Assembly: GCA_029237695.1 (NCBI GenBank)
Contig: CM055267.1
Span: 4,362,036 to 4,426,035, forward strand
Direction of reading: 5' to 3'
From: Conchocele bisecta
Taxonomy: Eukaryota; Mollusca; Bivalvia; Lucinida; Thyasiridae
DNA length: 64,000 bases
Positions within the stretch are counted from its first letter, which is position 1, and each line of letters begins with the position of its first letter. The notes beneath the pieces are model-generated. The model saw only the letters and a list, made by a program, of their open reading frames with translations, ran no database searches and was not told the DNA's origin. Position numbers and translations under genes: made by a program. Shown in pieces: positions 34,595 through 45,419 of the stretch.

Positions 34595-34799
34595 CTATGG
34601 AAGGTGTCTGAGACGTACAACAAGTGTGTCTCCAGTACCCGGGGGTCAGTGAGGAGACAGGTCGCCTGTGCCGAGGTCAGCTGCTGGACAGCCCGTCGGA
34701 CCAGGGCATGGCCGAAGGTCAGCAGGAGATCAGTGCGCTGGTCAGCCGCGTCGTCGCTGTGGAAGTCACTCTGCCAGTAGTGCGACACGCCCGGCCAGT
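34595..34799 (-). CDS. XYLT: peptide O-xylosyltransferase, internal exon
   Basis: The 205-nt exon has acceptor TGGTGTTTAG and donor CATAG|GTATGT. It starts with AC (completing GAC, Asp, with the G that ends the upstream exon) and ends AG (completing Arg with the next exon). It reads WPGVSHYWQSDFHSDD through LETHLLYVSDTFH. Both split codons work without adjustment. The SYW-like motif followed by acidic residues is at the position expected from vertebrate XYLT. Confidence 0.88.
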
Positions 34800-34954
34800 C
34801 TAAACACCATTAAATAAGAAATAACATATTTTGAGAACATAATTATCAGCATGGTACAAGCCTGTAAATATCCAACTATACTGGGTGAATGCCGAAAGGC
34901 CTTCAACCAGTATTGTTGAACTTTTAAAAGTTTATATCCTCGATAAATTATCAA

Positions 34955-35236
34955 ACAAGAATTCCGCGGAATCAAATGTCTCGCCTTGTTCTGCCTTGAC
35001 CTTGACCCTGGGGCCTTGACCTTGACCATGGGGCCCCGAGAATAGTCATATATTCATCTACATATCATAGTAAAGGTATGTATAAAGTTTGATGACTGTA
35101 GCTGATAAGGTGTTGAAGTAATGACCGTAACACGAAAACTTAACATTGAATGACGCCGACGCCGACGCCGCTGCCGACGACTCCGGAAAAGCAAAACCTT
35201 AAGTCTCGCTTTCCGCTTTCGCGGGCGAGACAAAAA
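34955..35236 (+). mobile_element. Helentron-like element D, 282 bp
   Basis: ACAAGA is followed by the palindrome ATTCCGCGGAAT. GTCTCGCC at 34978-34985 is the reverse complement of GGCGAGAC at 35224-35231. The 3' hairpin has stems GTCTCGC/GCGAGAC and CCGC/GCGG and is followed by AAAAATT. The interior contains TTGACCTTGACC phrases and a GCCGACGCCGACGCC tract. It shows that the shared architecture survives in a very small element. Confidence 0.7.
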
Positions 35237-35596
35237 TTATATTTATTCTTTATAATTACAACTCAATTCGAAGTGGTTAAACTGATTATAAACCTAATGT
35301 TTCACACTGTTTCCAGATTTTAATGAAATGAAATAAATGTGTTCTGCATACCAATGCTCAGGATGATGTTAATAAGACATGAAGGGAAACAGAAATTACA
35401 AGATAATGTCAAGTTTATGACTTACGGACACAGGAAAACAAAAACATAATTCAATGACCTTGGGGTGAAGATAGGGTGGAGCATAACACACAGAATAATG
35501 CAGGATGATGTTAGTAAGACATCAAGTAAATATGAAAGCATTTCATGAAGGAAACAGAAATTACAAGAAAATCTTAAGTTTATTGTTACAGGGGTA
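35237..35596. repeat. diverged relative of the 170-bp array
   Basis: AAGTTTATGACTTACGG, GGAAACAGAAATTACAAG and CAGGATGATGTTA occur twice each in an arrangement like the units of element B, with heavy divergence. No gene. Confidence 0.5.
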
Positions 35597-37574
35597 CCGT
35601 ATTCTTGCGATTATAAGACGCATTTTTTTTACTCAGATTTGTATCCCAGAAAGCCCCTGCGTCTTATAAATACATGTAGATACATGAGCATTTTTTTCCA
35701 CCCGAAATATTGACATAAACGACCAAAAATAAAATGCGTTCCTATATTTGTTGTTGTTGTTGTTAGTCTTTGGGGTAAAATCCGGTATTGGAATATTGGT
35801 TTCGTATTCTAAACAGTTCGCGCCTTTACTCGCGCCTTACTCGTTCCGGCCATGTGTCACATTCGGTACACATTTTCTATACCGAAGGCGAACAGTGTAT
35901 ACCAAGATCAGATCCGGTCGACATTTTCTCTGCCGAATCACAATCTTGTCTCTATCATTTTAATTAATTATCTTTTGAAAACATTTACCGGTCCCATATC
36001 GGTCGGTGTCATTTTGCCGTGAAAAATATTGCATGACGCCATTAACGGTAAATCCCAATATGCATAATGCAATTCCACGAAAGTTATAAAACTCCATCAT
36101 TAGTTTCGAAACTGTGTGTTTACAAGATGCTGATGAAAGTGGCAAGCCTAAGTCAGCTGGCCGACATCAAACACACCGCGTGTCAAGATTTACAACACAA
36201 AGCCATATCAAATATCAACACACGCGGTTGCTGACGTCCGTTTCGTATTCGTCACTAAACTGGTACCCTGTCTAATGCGTTCCAGTGAAACAATACTACC
36301 GAGAACCAGACTCTATTTATGACACGGAAAACGTGTTTATGTGAATTGGGTCTTTATCTCTGACAAATCCCGGCTTATTGCATTAGCGGCCAGACCAGGC
36401 GGTGGATTCGCGTAGTCTGCACATGGTTTACAATGTTCGCCAATCTCTATTTACAAAATTATAATTACGTCAGCGGACAATGCAAATTCGTCATAGCTAT
36501 AGGCTGCTTTCAGCGTCATTTACGGAAGATACAACTGATTTTGAAATATTACATACTGTAGGCGAAAGTTGTGTGTTGTTGTGTGGAAAAAAATCGATAA
36601 CACCCAACCGTGTCAACAGGTGCTATTATCTTATGTCATCATTCAGCACGAGCTGTAAACTGTGTGACCTTTAGGCTATGTTTTGAAATTGCACTGATTG
36701 GTCAACACGCTTTTTGATGTGTGCCGCAGATGTGGCGAACGTGCGGCTTTCATCCTTGCATCATGGGGGCAATCAGTAACCCATGCTGAGGATACGCTTA
36801 TGTTTGTGGAAAATCCTAAATATTTTCCTTCTATGCAATCAGAAGTATATGCCGCGACCACCATTTAAACCGTTTCGTCGAGACGGTTCAAATGAGTGGT
36901 TACAACATATACTTTCAGTGAGAAATAACAAAAATAAAAATAAAATATTTAATAAATTTCATATCCGTAAATGTGTATTCAGAAAGGAACGGGGTAAAAA
37001 AACACTCTGGATTATACGCAGATATTGATTTCGAAAATAGTTTCCGTAAATGGTGTTGAAAAGTGAAAATACATACCGCAATCAATAATTAACAATATAA
37101 TACCACTTTCGGCAGCAATATGATTGCAAATATATTAACACGATTTATGACAATAGTCTGTTACACATTTAACACGATTTTGATATACAAATAGGCAAAA
37201 AAATCGGGAGCCAATGCACAACCGTGTACTAACCGAGAACGTGTTATAGTGAAGCGTGTACTACCGAGTTCACAGTGTAATTGAAGATACTAGAAAATGG
37301 TGAAATACGGACCGGGGAATCACGGACATAGAGTCGGCAAATTACGGACATAGCAAACTATGATAGGGAAAATACAGACAAAAACGTCCAAGGTACGAAT
37401 AAAAAAAACAGTGTCGGGGAATAAATAACAACAACAACTTGGCGAGTTTTTTTTTTTTTGTTGGGAAAATTGGGTGCGTCTTATAATCTCATGTAGACAT
37501 TTTCCCCCAGATTTTGGACTGAAAATAGCGGTGCGTCTTATACACTCTTGCGACCTATAATCGGCAGAATACGG
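35597..37574. mobile_element. 1.98-kb TA-flanked DNA transposon, ACCGTATTCTTGCG type
   Basis: CCGTATTCTTGCGATTATAA at the left mirrors a right end reading CCTATAATCGGCAGAATACGG; TA flanks both. The GCGTCTTATA phrase is repeated just inside each end. Interior sequence at 36510-36930 is similar to 27140-27670 in the other 2-kb element. No intact transposase was recognised, so it is non-autonomous or decayed. It lies in a xylosyltransferase intron. Confidence 0.7.
36855..36928. repeat. short foldback repeat, copy 4
   Basis: CGACCACCATTTAAACCG and GACGGTTCAAATGAGTGGT form inverted arms followed by ACTTTCAGTGAGAAATAA. It is inside the 1.98-kb transposon at the position equivalent to the copy at 27597. 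Confidence 0.6.
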
Positions 37575-37760
37575 TATAACAATTTACAAATGCAGGTAAT
37601 TTCTTAGCAGCAATATTGTGTTGTCACATTTTGAAAGTTTGAATCAATGAACAAATTCTGTTCCGTGAGCTCTTGCCATGTACCTCGGATGTGGCTACTC
37701 AAAGCCAACGATAATGCTCAGAATTTTAGTAAATCATTTGCAGTTTGAATTATCATATTA

Positions 37761-37982
37761 ACAAGAAATACGTCTGTCGAACGCGGATGCCACCTGCAGC
37801 ATATTTGAGAAACTGTGACAAATTGGTTAACCGAAAAGTGTGACGGACGGACAGACGGACGGACAGACGGACGGACGGATGGACGGGACGGGACGGACGG
37901 ACGGACGGACGGACGGACAGACGGACGGACGGTCCAAACACTATATGCCACCCGTTTCTTCGAAACCCAGTGGCATAAAAAT
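37761..37982 (+). mobile_element. Helentron-like element G, mostly microsatellite
   Basis: ACAAGA starts it. ATGCCACCTG near 37787 is matched by CAGTGGCAT near 37968. The 3' hairpin has the perfect stem TATGCCAC/GTGGCATA with inner TTTC/GAAA and is followed by AAAAAT. Between them is a GACG microsatellite of about 90 bp (37842-37935). It is the smallest element of this type in the window (222 bp) and is intronic in the xylosyltransferase gene. Confidence 0.65.
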
Positions 37983-38133
37983 TTAAAAAAATGGTAACCT
38001 GCACCCTGGGAACATCCAAGCTTGGAGAAATTCCACAGTAATTCAACGATGTGACTTATTTCAGTGCATTGCAATCATGCACATACATCATAGTAAGAGA
38101 TACATGCAGTGAAACCCATCCAACGTAATCACA

Positions 38134-38296
38134 CATGTGGCTGTGACTGGAGAAATGGGGCATCCGCACAATCTGCACTGTTCACCATTCCATTAATGCA
38201 TCACCCATCATGCAATAGACATCGCTATCAGATTACAGGAGTGCGTTATTTGACCAGGAGCCAGAAATGCTGTCAGCCCAATTTCTCCAGTCACAG
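38134..38296. mobile_element. TGTGGCTGTGACTGG MITE, internally deleted copy
   Basis: The left end CATGTGGCTGTGACTGGAGA and right end ATTTCTCCAGTCACAG are present. The central inverted pair is shortened, giving 163 bp. Confidence 0.65.
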
Positions 38297-38732
38297 ATCA
38301 TAGAGGGCAGAGCTCCAGATAAGCTGCATATTTGCGTAAATACCCAATTAAAGTACTGAGTATCAAAAAGCAATGAAAAGTTTGTGGTATCTTTATCATG
38401 CTACAGAAAACAATAAACAGACCACAAATATAGCATATTTTCTTAAGTTTCCATGAAAACACATCTTGGTATTTCATTAGAATTGTCTCCAAGGAGACAA
38501 TTCTAATGAAATACCAATATGTGTTTTCATTTAGTAGCAAACTATTCAATAAGTGCGGTCTGCTGATGTTTAAACAGTAGTGTGATTCTATTTTACACAA
38601 TTAAAATTTTGAAATACCCAATTGCTTCAGAAATGATGGAGTGACAATACTCAATTACTAATTCCTTATCTGGAGCCCTGTAGAGGGTGTCAGTGTAGAG
38701 GTTCTACTGCACAACATGCTGCCTGCCCGTAC
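38297..38732. other. intronic DNA with a hairpin
   Basis: A perfect inverted repeat lies near 38455-38530 (AAAACACAT.TTGGTATTTCATTAGAATTG against its mirror around CTCCAAGGAGA). The outer sequence CAAAAAGCAATG is not mirrored. No exon was recognised. Confidence 0.5.
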
Positions 38733-38835
38733 CTGGGTGAGCAACCCCGAGACTGGCGTCCACACTGTTCAGGATCTCCTGGCTTATAATTGGCTCAAAC
38801 TTCCTCGCAAAGAACGCCACTTTCTGCTTAAACGC
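38733..38835 (-). CDS. XYLT: peptide O-xylosyltransferase, internal exon
   Basis: The 103-nt exon has acceptor ACATTTCCAG and donor CCCAG|GTACGG. It encodes 34 complete codons, AFKQKVAFFARKFEP to GVAHP, and ends with one G that completes Asp with the next exon. The FFARKFE....QEI motif is a hallmark of animal xylosyltransferases just after the catalytic GT14 core. Confidence 0.9.
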
Positions 38836-39306
38836 CTGGAAATGTATCAGCGAGTAGTATGTAGTTAGCCTGTATACCTGACAACGATCAATTCTCCTTG
38901 ATCATCACAATGTACATATTATAAATATGAAAGGTTACTCCACCTGAATATTTACTTTCCATATGTAGAATATTTCACTGTAAGAAGGTTGTTTTGTAAT
39001 CTTTTGCTTAAAACAATTGATTTTGTATTTTTCATGCCGAGACACATCAAACTGAATGCGGCACAGCACTGGCCTTATTGCCACTGCCACCAGATCTTGT
39101 CCAGCCTACACATCCACACATGAATGTTTTGTATTTACTTACCCACATTTTACAGTTATACTTTTCTATAGACCAAAACATTTGTGAAAAAATATGTTTT
39201 CAATACTATTACTTTTTGGCAACATCTAAGAATAGGCCTATTTTTTAAAACAAAAAAGATATGAATAATCTGAATATTTGGTTCGAGTCTTTTAAAGGTT
39301 ACTCAC

Positions 39307-39483
39307 CATGAGGCGGTCAAGGTCATGTGGTTTGAAGACATTGGGTGAGCAGCCACACCAGTCGACAACGGCCTTGTGTTGGCACTTACAGCCCTGCTTG
39401 CGGCGCCAGTTGGCCAGGTGGAGATTGTTGTTCACCCACGTCGCACAGAGCTTACTGTTGAGGAGCAGCGTGTGGAAATATGA
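39307..39483 (-). CDS. XYLT: peptide O-xylosyltransferase, internal exon (Cys-rich segment)
   Basis: The 177-nt exon is in phase 0 at both ends (acceptor TATGTTCCAG, donor ATG|GTGAGT) and encodes 59 residues. It reads [13 protein letters not shown], then [17 protein letters not shown], then [10 protein letters not shown] and FKPHD. The closely spaced cysteines and DWCGCSPN motif are characteristic of XYLT. Its first 12-18 nucleotides and its acceptor are the seed sequence of the minisatellite immediately upstream. Confidence 0.93.
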
Positions 39484-41065
39484 CTGGAACATATACAGGA
39501 AATATGACTGAAATATTACAAGAAATATGACTGAAATGTACACAGGAAATATGGCTGAAATATGTACAGAATGGAAATACAGTGTGATAATATGACTGAA
39601 ATATATAAAGTGTGATAATATGACTGAAATATATAAAGTGTGATAATATGACTGAAATATATACAGTGTGCAAATATGTCTAAAATATATACAGTGTGCA
39701 AATATGTCTAAAATATATACAGTGTGCAAATATAACTGAAATATATACAGTGTGCAAATATAACTGAAATATATACAGTGTGCAAATATAACTGAAATAT
39801 ATACAGTGTGCAAATATAACTGAAATATATACAGTGTGCAAATATAACTGAAATATATACAGTGTGCAAATATGTCTAAAATATATACAGTGTGCAAATA
39901 TGTCTAAAATATATACAGTGTGCAAATATAACTGAAATATATACAGTGTGCAAATATATCTGAAATATATTCAGTGTGCAAATATAATGAAATATATACA
40001 GTGTGCAAATATGTATATACAGTGTGACTAAATATACAGTGCAAATATGTCGTCAAAATATATACAGTGTGCAAATATGTCTAAAATATATACAGTGTGC
40101 AAATATAACTGAAATATATACAGTGTGCAAATATGTCTAAAATATATACAGTGTGCAAATATAACTGAAATATATACAGGAAATAAGACTGAAATGTATA
40201 GTGTGGTAATATGACAGACAGCGTGTAAGTATGAGTGAAATATATAGCAAATATGACTGAAATATATACCATATGGTAATATGACTGAAATGTATACAGG
40301 AAATATGACTTAAATATATACAGTGTGGAAATATGACTAACTAGAGAAAGTGAGCAGGGGCTCACTTATACCCCCGGCCGTCACCTGGACCGACAAATAA
40401 AAACTTTAATAAAAATATTTAAAAAACTTTAGCGCAAATTTCTAAGTAATTTGACCTTGACCTTGGACATGAAAGCTGTATGGGTGTGGTATGGAATGAA
40501 AGCATGGACAAACTATGGATGATGATACGGAAGCAAATGAAGTTTGAAGTCAATCCGACTTACCGTTGCAGAAATAATGGGTACCCGAAAACTTTAACAC
40601 AAATCTTTCTTTCTAAGTAATTTGACCTTGACCTTGGACATGAAGGCCGCATGATTGTGGTATATGGTATGAAAATATGGATGATGGTAAGGAAGTATAT
40701 GAAGTTTGAGGTAAATCCGACTTACCGTTGCAGAGAATGGGTACCAAAGAGTTTTAATGTGGATGACGGACGGATGGACGGATGGACGGATGAACGGACG
40801 GAATTACGAAAACTATATACCACTCGACATACTTTGTATGCCAGGGGTATAAATACAGACATCAAGGAAATATGACTGAAATATATACAGGGAAATATGA
40901 CTGAAATATATACAGGAAATATGACTGAAATATGTACCAGCCAGAACTAACTGAAAATATGAGTAACATATATACAGGAAATATCAGCGCAATATATACA
41001 GGAAATATATCAGTGACATTTCCAGGAAATAAGAGGGAAATATATAAAGCAAATATGACTGAAAT
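39484..41065 (-). repeat. 28-bp minisatellite derived from a splice acceptor
   Basis: About 30 units of TGTGCAAATATAACTGAAAT plus ATATACAG (28 bp on +) are present, with shorter variants at both edges and element F inserted at 40339. Read on the - strand each unit is a TATATTTCAG acceptor followed by TCATATT.NCACAC. This nearly matches the real exon junction at 39483 (TTCCAG then TCATATTTCCACAC). The frame leading into the exon is open back to about 39897. Confidence 0.9.
40339..40855 (+). mobile_element. Helentron-like element F, variant 5' end
   Basis: It interrupts the 28-bp minisatellite. The 5' hairpin is GTGAGCAGGGGCTCAC. TATACCCCCGGC at 40367-40378 pairs, with one mismatch, with GCCAGGGGTATA at 40840-40851. 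The 3' hairpin also has an inner CATACTTTGTATG stem and is followed by AATAC. The 5' end is ACTAGAGAAAG rather than ACAAGA. The interior has the GATGATGATAAGGAAG block and a GGAC microsatellite near 40768-40800. Confidence 0.55.
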
Positions 41066-41261
41066 ATCCACCTTCTATAAATTCATAATGCAAATGCCCA
41101 TTCAACGTATTACGTTTACATCTCAATACAATACATTAGATCCAAATGACGTCGCGCCATGTTGTTGATTGGTTAACGTTCGTTTGACTTCACTAATTTC
41201 CACGAGGTTGCTGGGTGAGGGCTGTGATGAGGGGGTGGGAATATGTCTACAGTAGATATAC

Positions 41262-41478
41262 CTCGACAGGTAGGAGGGTGTACTTGTATAGCTGGGTGAG
41301 GCCTGTGATGAGGGGGTCGCTGCCAGAGACGGCATAGTCACAGAAGTCTCGGTGCAGGGCGAGCCAATCACTGCCCCCATCAAACAGGATGCCCGTGGGC
41401 AGGTTCCGCTTGCCCAGCCGCCACTGGTGGGCTTCACACTCGTAGAAGAGCTGGTCGATGGCGTTCTTCTTGATGAAG
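41262..41478 (-). CDS. XYLT: peptide O-xylosyltransferase, internal exon (GT14 core)
   Basis: The 217-nt exon has acceptor TATCCTGCAG and donor GTCGAG|GTATAT. After one leading base, which completes Thr from the upstream exon, it encodes 72 residues: FIKKNAIDQLFYECEAHQWR, GKRNLPTGILFDGGSDWLAL and ending LYKYTLLPVE. The DGGSDW block belongs to the GT14 glycosyltransferase core. The next exon begins SYFHT, as in known xylosyltransferases (LLPAE followed by SFFHT). Confidence 0.93.
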
Positions 41479-41619
41479 CTGCAGGATACAGAGAATACAG
41501 CTATCAGGCCTGTGTCTCCAGATATCAAATTCAAGTGGTCAGGGCAGCAAACAGAAGTTTGACGCCTCCTTAGAAAATCGTTTCTATTTATTTAAATTAT
41601 TTAATGGTGTTGGCTTAAC

Positions 41620-41770
41620 AGGGTCGAATCCTATATTTCGCCTGTATGGATAGAGAGGGGAATCTCAAAATCAGAACTGAACATTTATAGAAAAATATAT
41701 ATTCAGCACTGAAACTAGAACCAGGGCATCGTTATCACTAAGTTAATCCCCTCACTGGCAGCCTTGATAA
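41620..41770 (-). mobile_element. diverged SINE-like fragment
   Basis: AAAATCAGAACTGAACATTTAT and ATATATTCAGCACTGAAA match the inner part of the SINE-like copies. The matching outer part resumes at 42740, so the mariner relic probably lies inside this old copy. Confidence 0.5.
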
Positions 41771-41878
41771 TAAAAATAATGTTTTTTAATGCATTTGCCT
41801 TACGAACAAGGTGAACATAAGTCCTTGGGCGGTCGGATGTGGGTCGTATACAAAACAAAGCACCATCCCTAGGTCCAT

Positions 41879-41907
41879 ACGTACGTACGTACGTACGTAC
41901 GTACGTA
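41879..41907 (+). repeat. ACGT microsatellite
   Basis: About seven ACGT repeats lie directly against the left terminus of the mariner relic. The tetramer is self-complementary. Confidence 0.9.
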
Positions 41908-42736
41908 CGAGGGTCATCCAATAAATAGTGTAAACGAATATGTAAGTTGATCTATAGTGCGTATATCTGAATGAAATTTGGCATACCGCTATATTGACAC
42001 TTTGTTAATGACGTCACAATATATTACGTAACTACGTTCTATGATGTCATCGTGACGTGACGTCATCATCACATATGTCAAGCGTCATGGACGCGGTGAT
42101 GAGCGACCTGAAAACTAATTTGGTAAATACATGGCGTTTTCAGCGAGAAAACCGGATTAGAAACTCATAATACGTTGGTACAACGTTGCGACACTTTTAG
42201 TCGTGTATTTCGTATGGGATACGGACTGATTTATTGGGTTACAATTGGAAACACTTGCATTTCTAATGAACCCCTCTCTGGAAATAAAGATCAGCTTTTA
42301 TACAGTAACAAAAACGTATTACTTGGTGTTGGTAGACGATATATATGCGAGCAGATAGCCAAGATCATTGGCATTAACCATGGATCAGCTCAAGCAATTC
42401 ATAATCACAATTTAAGAATAATAGATCGATGGCTGCACTGTGGTGTCCACTCTGTCAAAAATAACTTGAAAAGGTATGCAGTTGACGTCATTAGTGACGT
42501 CACATGTCACCCTCTCCATTCGTTGGATTTAATAAGCTTAATAATGCCGTGGCCATGGGAGGTTGGTGTGTCCGCTCCGGTTGCCTAGCAACCAATATAG
42601 AAGCATTCCCGAGTATATTCAAATCAATTATTAAACATAGAGACGGTTGTATTGTATGATTATGGATATGTGGCTAGGATTGTTCATTCTAAACTAATAA
42701 TAGTAAGCCGTTTTCACAAGATATTGGATGACCCTC
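41908..42736 (+). mobile_element. mariner-like relic
   Basis: TACGAGGGTCATCCAATA and TATTGGATGACCCTCGTA are perfect 18-base inverted ends including the TA target. The interior frame near 42325-42440 encodes ICEQIAKIIGINHGSAQAIH, which fits the helix-turn-helix of mariner transposases (EIAEE.GISHGS..I). The element is about 830 bp instead of ~1.3 kb and lacks the catalytic DDD region, so it is dead and internally deleted. It lies in the xylosyltransferase intron. Confidence 0.75.
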
Positions 42737-42739
42737 GTA

Positions 42740-43035
42740 CATGGACAAATTCTATATCCCCTCTTGCCTATCGGCATGGGGATAATAACCTAATCCAGTG
42801 CCAGGTCCTCAACCACACCCGAGTCACTGAGCCCCACTACCTAAATGTAATAGGGTTAGTACTCCAACTACTTTTAGTGGGTACAACTCTCAAGTATAAA
42901 CAAGAAAGCCAAATATTGACCTGAGGGCCAAACCACGGATACATGTATTGGGATTCCGTTAAGGATGGATGCCATACAGTGGACCCCACTGTAGTTAAAT
43001 TTAACTGTTAAGTGCGACTGACCAGCCGCCCACCC
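42740..43035 (-). mobile_element. diverged SINE-like fragment, head part
   Basis: CCAGTGCCAGGTCCTC, GACCTGAGGGCCAAACCA and a final GCCGCCCACCC follow the order of the SINE-like family head. It is the likely continuation of the fragment at 41620. Confidence 0.55.
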
Positions 43036-43103
43036 TATCATTTCTAAGGTGAACCTAAAATGTTGGCATCAAAGCAATGTATTCTATTAATCAGGTAAAT
43101 GGA

Positions 43104-43350
43104 TTAACCCTTTCACCCCTAAGTAACAGGAATGGATTTTGATATGTTAAATTTACAACCAATCCAACCGTCACAAAATGATTTTCAGATTAGTCCATTT
43201 ATGAAAAGGGGGTGTTTTTGTTTTCAAAAATAAGAAAATTACTTGCAAAAAGTGCAGATTCAGAGGAGACGGCTCGTTACAAGCCGGCTCATCTGGATCT
43301 ACACTATTTGCCAATGCCACTATGCAGGCCTGTGGTGTTGAAAGGGTGAA
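43104..43350 (+). mobile_element. piggyBac-like MITE (TTAACCCTTTCA), uninterrupted copy
   Basis: TTAACCCTTTCACCCC opens the element and GTTGAAAGGGTGAA closes it. Inside is a stem GACGGCTCGTTACAAGCCGGCTC. It is the reference for the split copy at 15131-16970. Confidence 0.65.
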
Positions 43351-43756
43351 TAAGATTATTTTATGAAATTAGCAAGCATAATGTTCTTAACCGAATGCCA
43401 ACTTATTTACGTTGATCACTACACTGACGTCATTTGGTAAGCATGAGAGACTGCGACACTTTACACGTGCATTTTGCTGTTAATTAGCAGTACAACTAGC
43501 ATTTTGTTCAGTTAGTATTTTGTCTCTAGTAACCTGATAAAGAAACAAATGTTGTCTATATTTTGATAAATGTACTTGGAACTTTGGTCAAGATGCAGCG
43601 AATGTATGAAGACACATATAAATTTCGACCATGTTTTACCAAAGGTGATGTAAAAAATTGACACGAGAAAATATAAACCAATATCAAGAGAGCCAGAACA
43701 CACACAGTGGTAATTGATGGGCATGGGCAGGCTGACCCGTTCATGCCAACTGCTAT

Positions 43757-43880
43757 CTGTGGCTGTGATTGGAGAAATGGGGCTTATGGGTTTTGTAACA
43801 AGTGCCGATCCAGATCAGCCTGTGCATCCACACAATCTGAAAGGATCTGCACTGTTCACCATTCCATCAATCAAATACCT
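43757..43880 (+). mobile_element. TGTGGCTGTGACTGG MITE, truncated copy
   Basis: TGTGGCTGTGATTGGAGAAA, GGGGCTTATGGGTTTTGTAA and GATCCAGATCAGCCTGTGCA are present. The right inverted end is missing. Confidence 0.6.
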
Positions 43881-44602
43881 AACAATATTTAATCTGTTGT
43901 TTAACACCATGCGTATTTAAACATCATTCATTACAAACATAATTCAAAGATCATTATTTCCGTTTCAGGATAAACAATAAATGGACAAAACTGTGAAATA
44001 AATCAGTTTGAACACGAGTGCCGCCAGTCAAAAATACTCCCATCGAGGGATTGATTGACAGAAAGCTGTTGGAGGAGTTGATTACACAAACTCTATTATA
44101 CAGGATTATGTGCAAAAGTGTGGAAAAAAATGGCTAAGTTGAAAAGGCCGTATTTTTGTGAAAATTATTTTTTCGTCATAAAAACACCATGGTGCACATG
44201 TTCAATATGTGCAGAAGACGTGTGCACAGTTTCAGATCCATTGATTGAAATCTGTCGATGGAGTTGATTACACAAAATATACAGTACTATGTGAAATTAA
44301 ACAATCACTGGTGACCTTGACATGGGCGGACGAAGCCCATATTTCACAGGTGTGTTCGTCCAATTGATATCAACACACCTGAGAAGTTTCATGAAGATAT
44401 TCCATGCGTTATATGACTTATGCCCCAAACAATGATTTTCTGCCCGCCACCAACCCGCCATTTGGTAAAACATTATGTCCCGTTTTTTTCTTCAAAACGG
44501 CCATATAAAAATGTTTGAAATTTATCTTCCAAAATATAGCGTGATGGGTGAAAAAGTGTGCTGAATACATAGAAAATCAGATTGCAGAACGTATGTACGT
44601 AC
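43881..44602. other. intronic DNA, probable decayed element
   Basis: This is xylosyltransferase intron. GTTGATTACACAAA occurs twice (about 44077 and 44263). A possible element end with an A-rich hairpin (CCGTTTTTTTCTTCAAAACGG followed by CCATATAAAAATG) lies near 44480-44515. No exon. Confidence 0.4.
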
Positions 44603-44683
44603 GTGGGTGTTTCACGGCCGTGGGACTTGAGGAAGTTGTTCCCGTTGTATTTAGACAGGAACCACGTCAGGCTGTGCACATCC
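44603..44683 (-). CDS. XYLT: peptide O-xylosyltransferase, most upstream exon in the window
   Basis: The 81-nt exon has acceptor TCTGTTACAG and donor CCCAC|GTACGT. It completes one codon, encodes 26 residues including WFLSKYNGNNFLKSHGR, and leaves AC to complete Thr with the next exon. FLS.YR..NFLKSHGR is a conserved GT14 segment of animal xylosyltransferases, normally preceded by a DFFINLS-type exon. I could not find that exon in the remaining 19 kb, so the 5' part of the gene is off the window. Confidence 0.9.
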
Positions 44684-45419
44684 CTGTAACAGATATACTG
44701 TGCGCTAACAACATTGCATTTGAAACGAGTGATGATTGAGCAAGAACACGTTTCATAATATGTCAAGCAGTTTTCGTTTAGGCCGTTAAATTTTATTAGG
44801 AACAACAGTGCCGTTGTAATATATGTCTGTTGAGGCTGTCAGTTAAACTGGAAAGGTACAACAAACAATTGGAAAATCAATATAAATTTTACCATTTTAA
44901 GGTTTAATCATCATCAGTACATGTATGATAGTGTTTGTCGCACTCGTTAATCACTGCTAACGTTATGGCATCATGAAAATGTAAACATCTTGCAGTCTTT
45001 TATGCTTACTTCTCATCTCGACATCAACGGAACCAGAAGTAGGATTGTTATATCTCAATTTCCACTAAATTTTGTAACATAAAAAATGACCCTAATGTAT
45101 GCCTGGAATGGCCAAACAACAGTGTCCAAATTTCTCATGATTTCAACCAAGTTGAGAGAGTTGGTAACTTGCTACAATGCATATATGGATCTCGTCTGAG
45201 AAAATGGACCTTACAAATTGTGCAAACTGCATAGCCCCAGATCAGACTGTGCACATTCTGTTATTGAAGTAGCATTACTGCCCTCACCAAAAAAATTAGA
45301 TCTCAATCAGACACTGATCGTGCAAGCAGATCAGGATCAACATTTGCTACTAATTTCTCTAGGACCCTTTCCTCGGTACATATACACAAGTCAAACACAT
45401 ACATTAGTGGGTAGTCGCT
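44684..45419. other. intronic DNA, nothing firm
   Basis: A faint relic of the TGTGGCTGTGACTGG MITE interior (CCAGATCAGACTGTGCACATTC) lies near 45236. No exon with consistent splice sites was recognised. Confidence 0.4.

Noticed and set aside
37842..37935. Asp/Gly/Arg-rich open frames over the GACG microsatellite
   Set aside because: Open frames in every phase are expected from a tetranucleotide repeat without stops. The same applies to 28555-29145 and 40768-40800.
39484..40365. Tyr/Ile/His-rich open frames upstream of the Cys-rich exon
   Set aside because: They are translations of the 28-bp minisatellite and do not form an independent gene. Only the part from 39483 down is exon.
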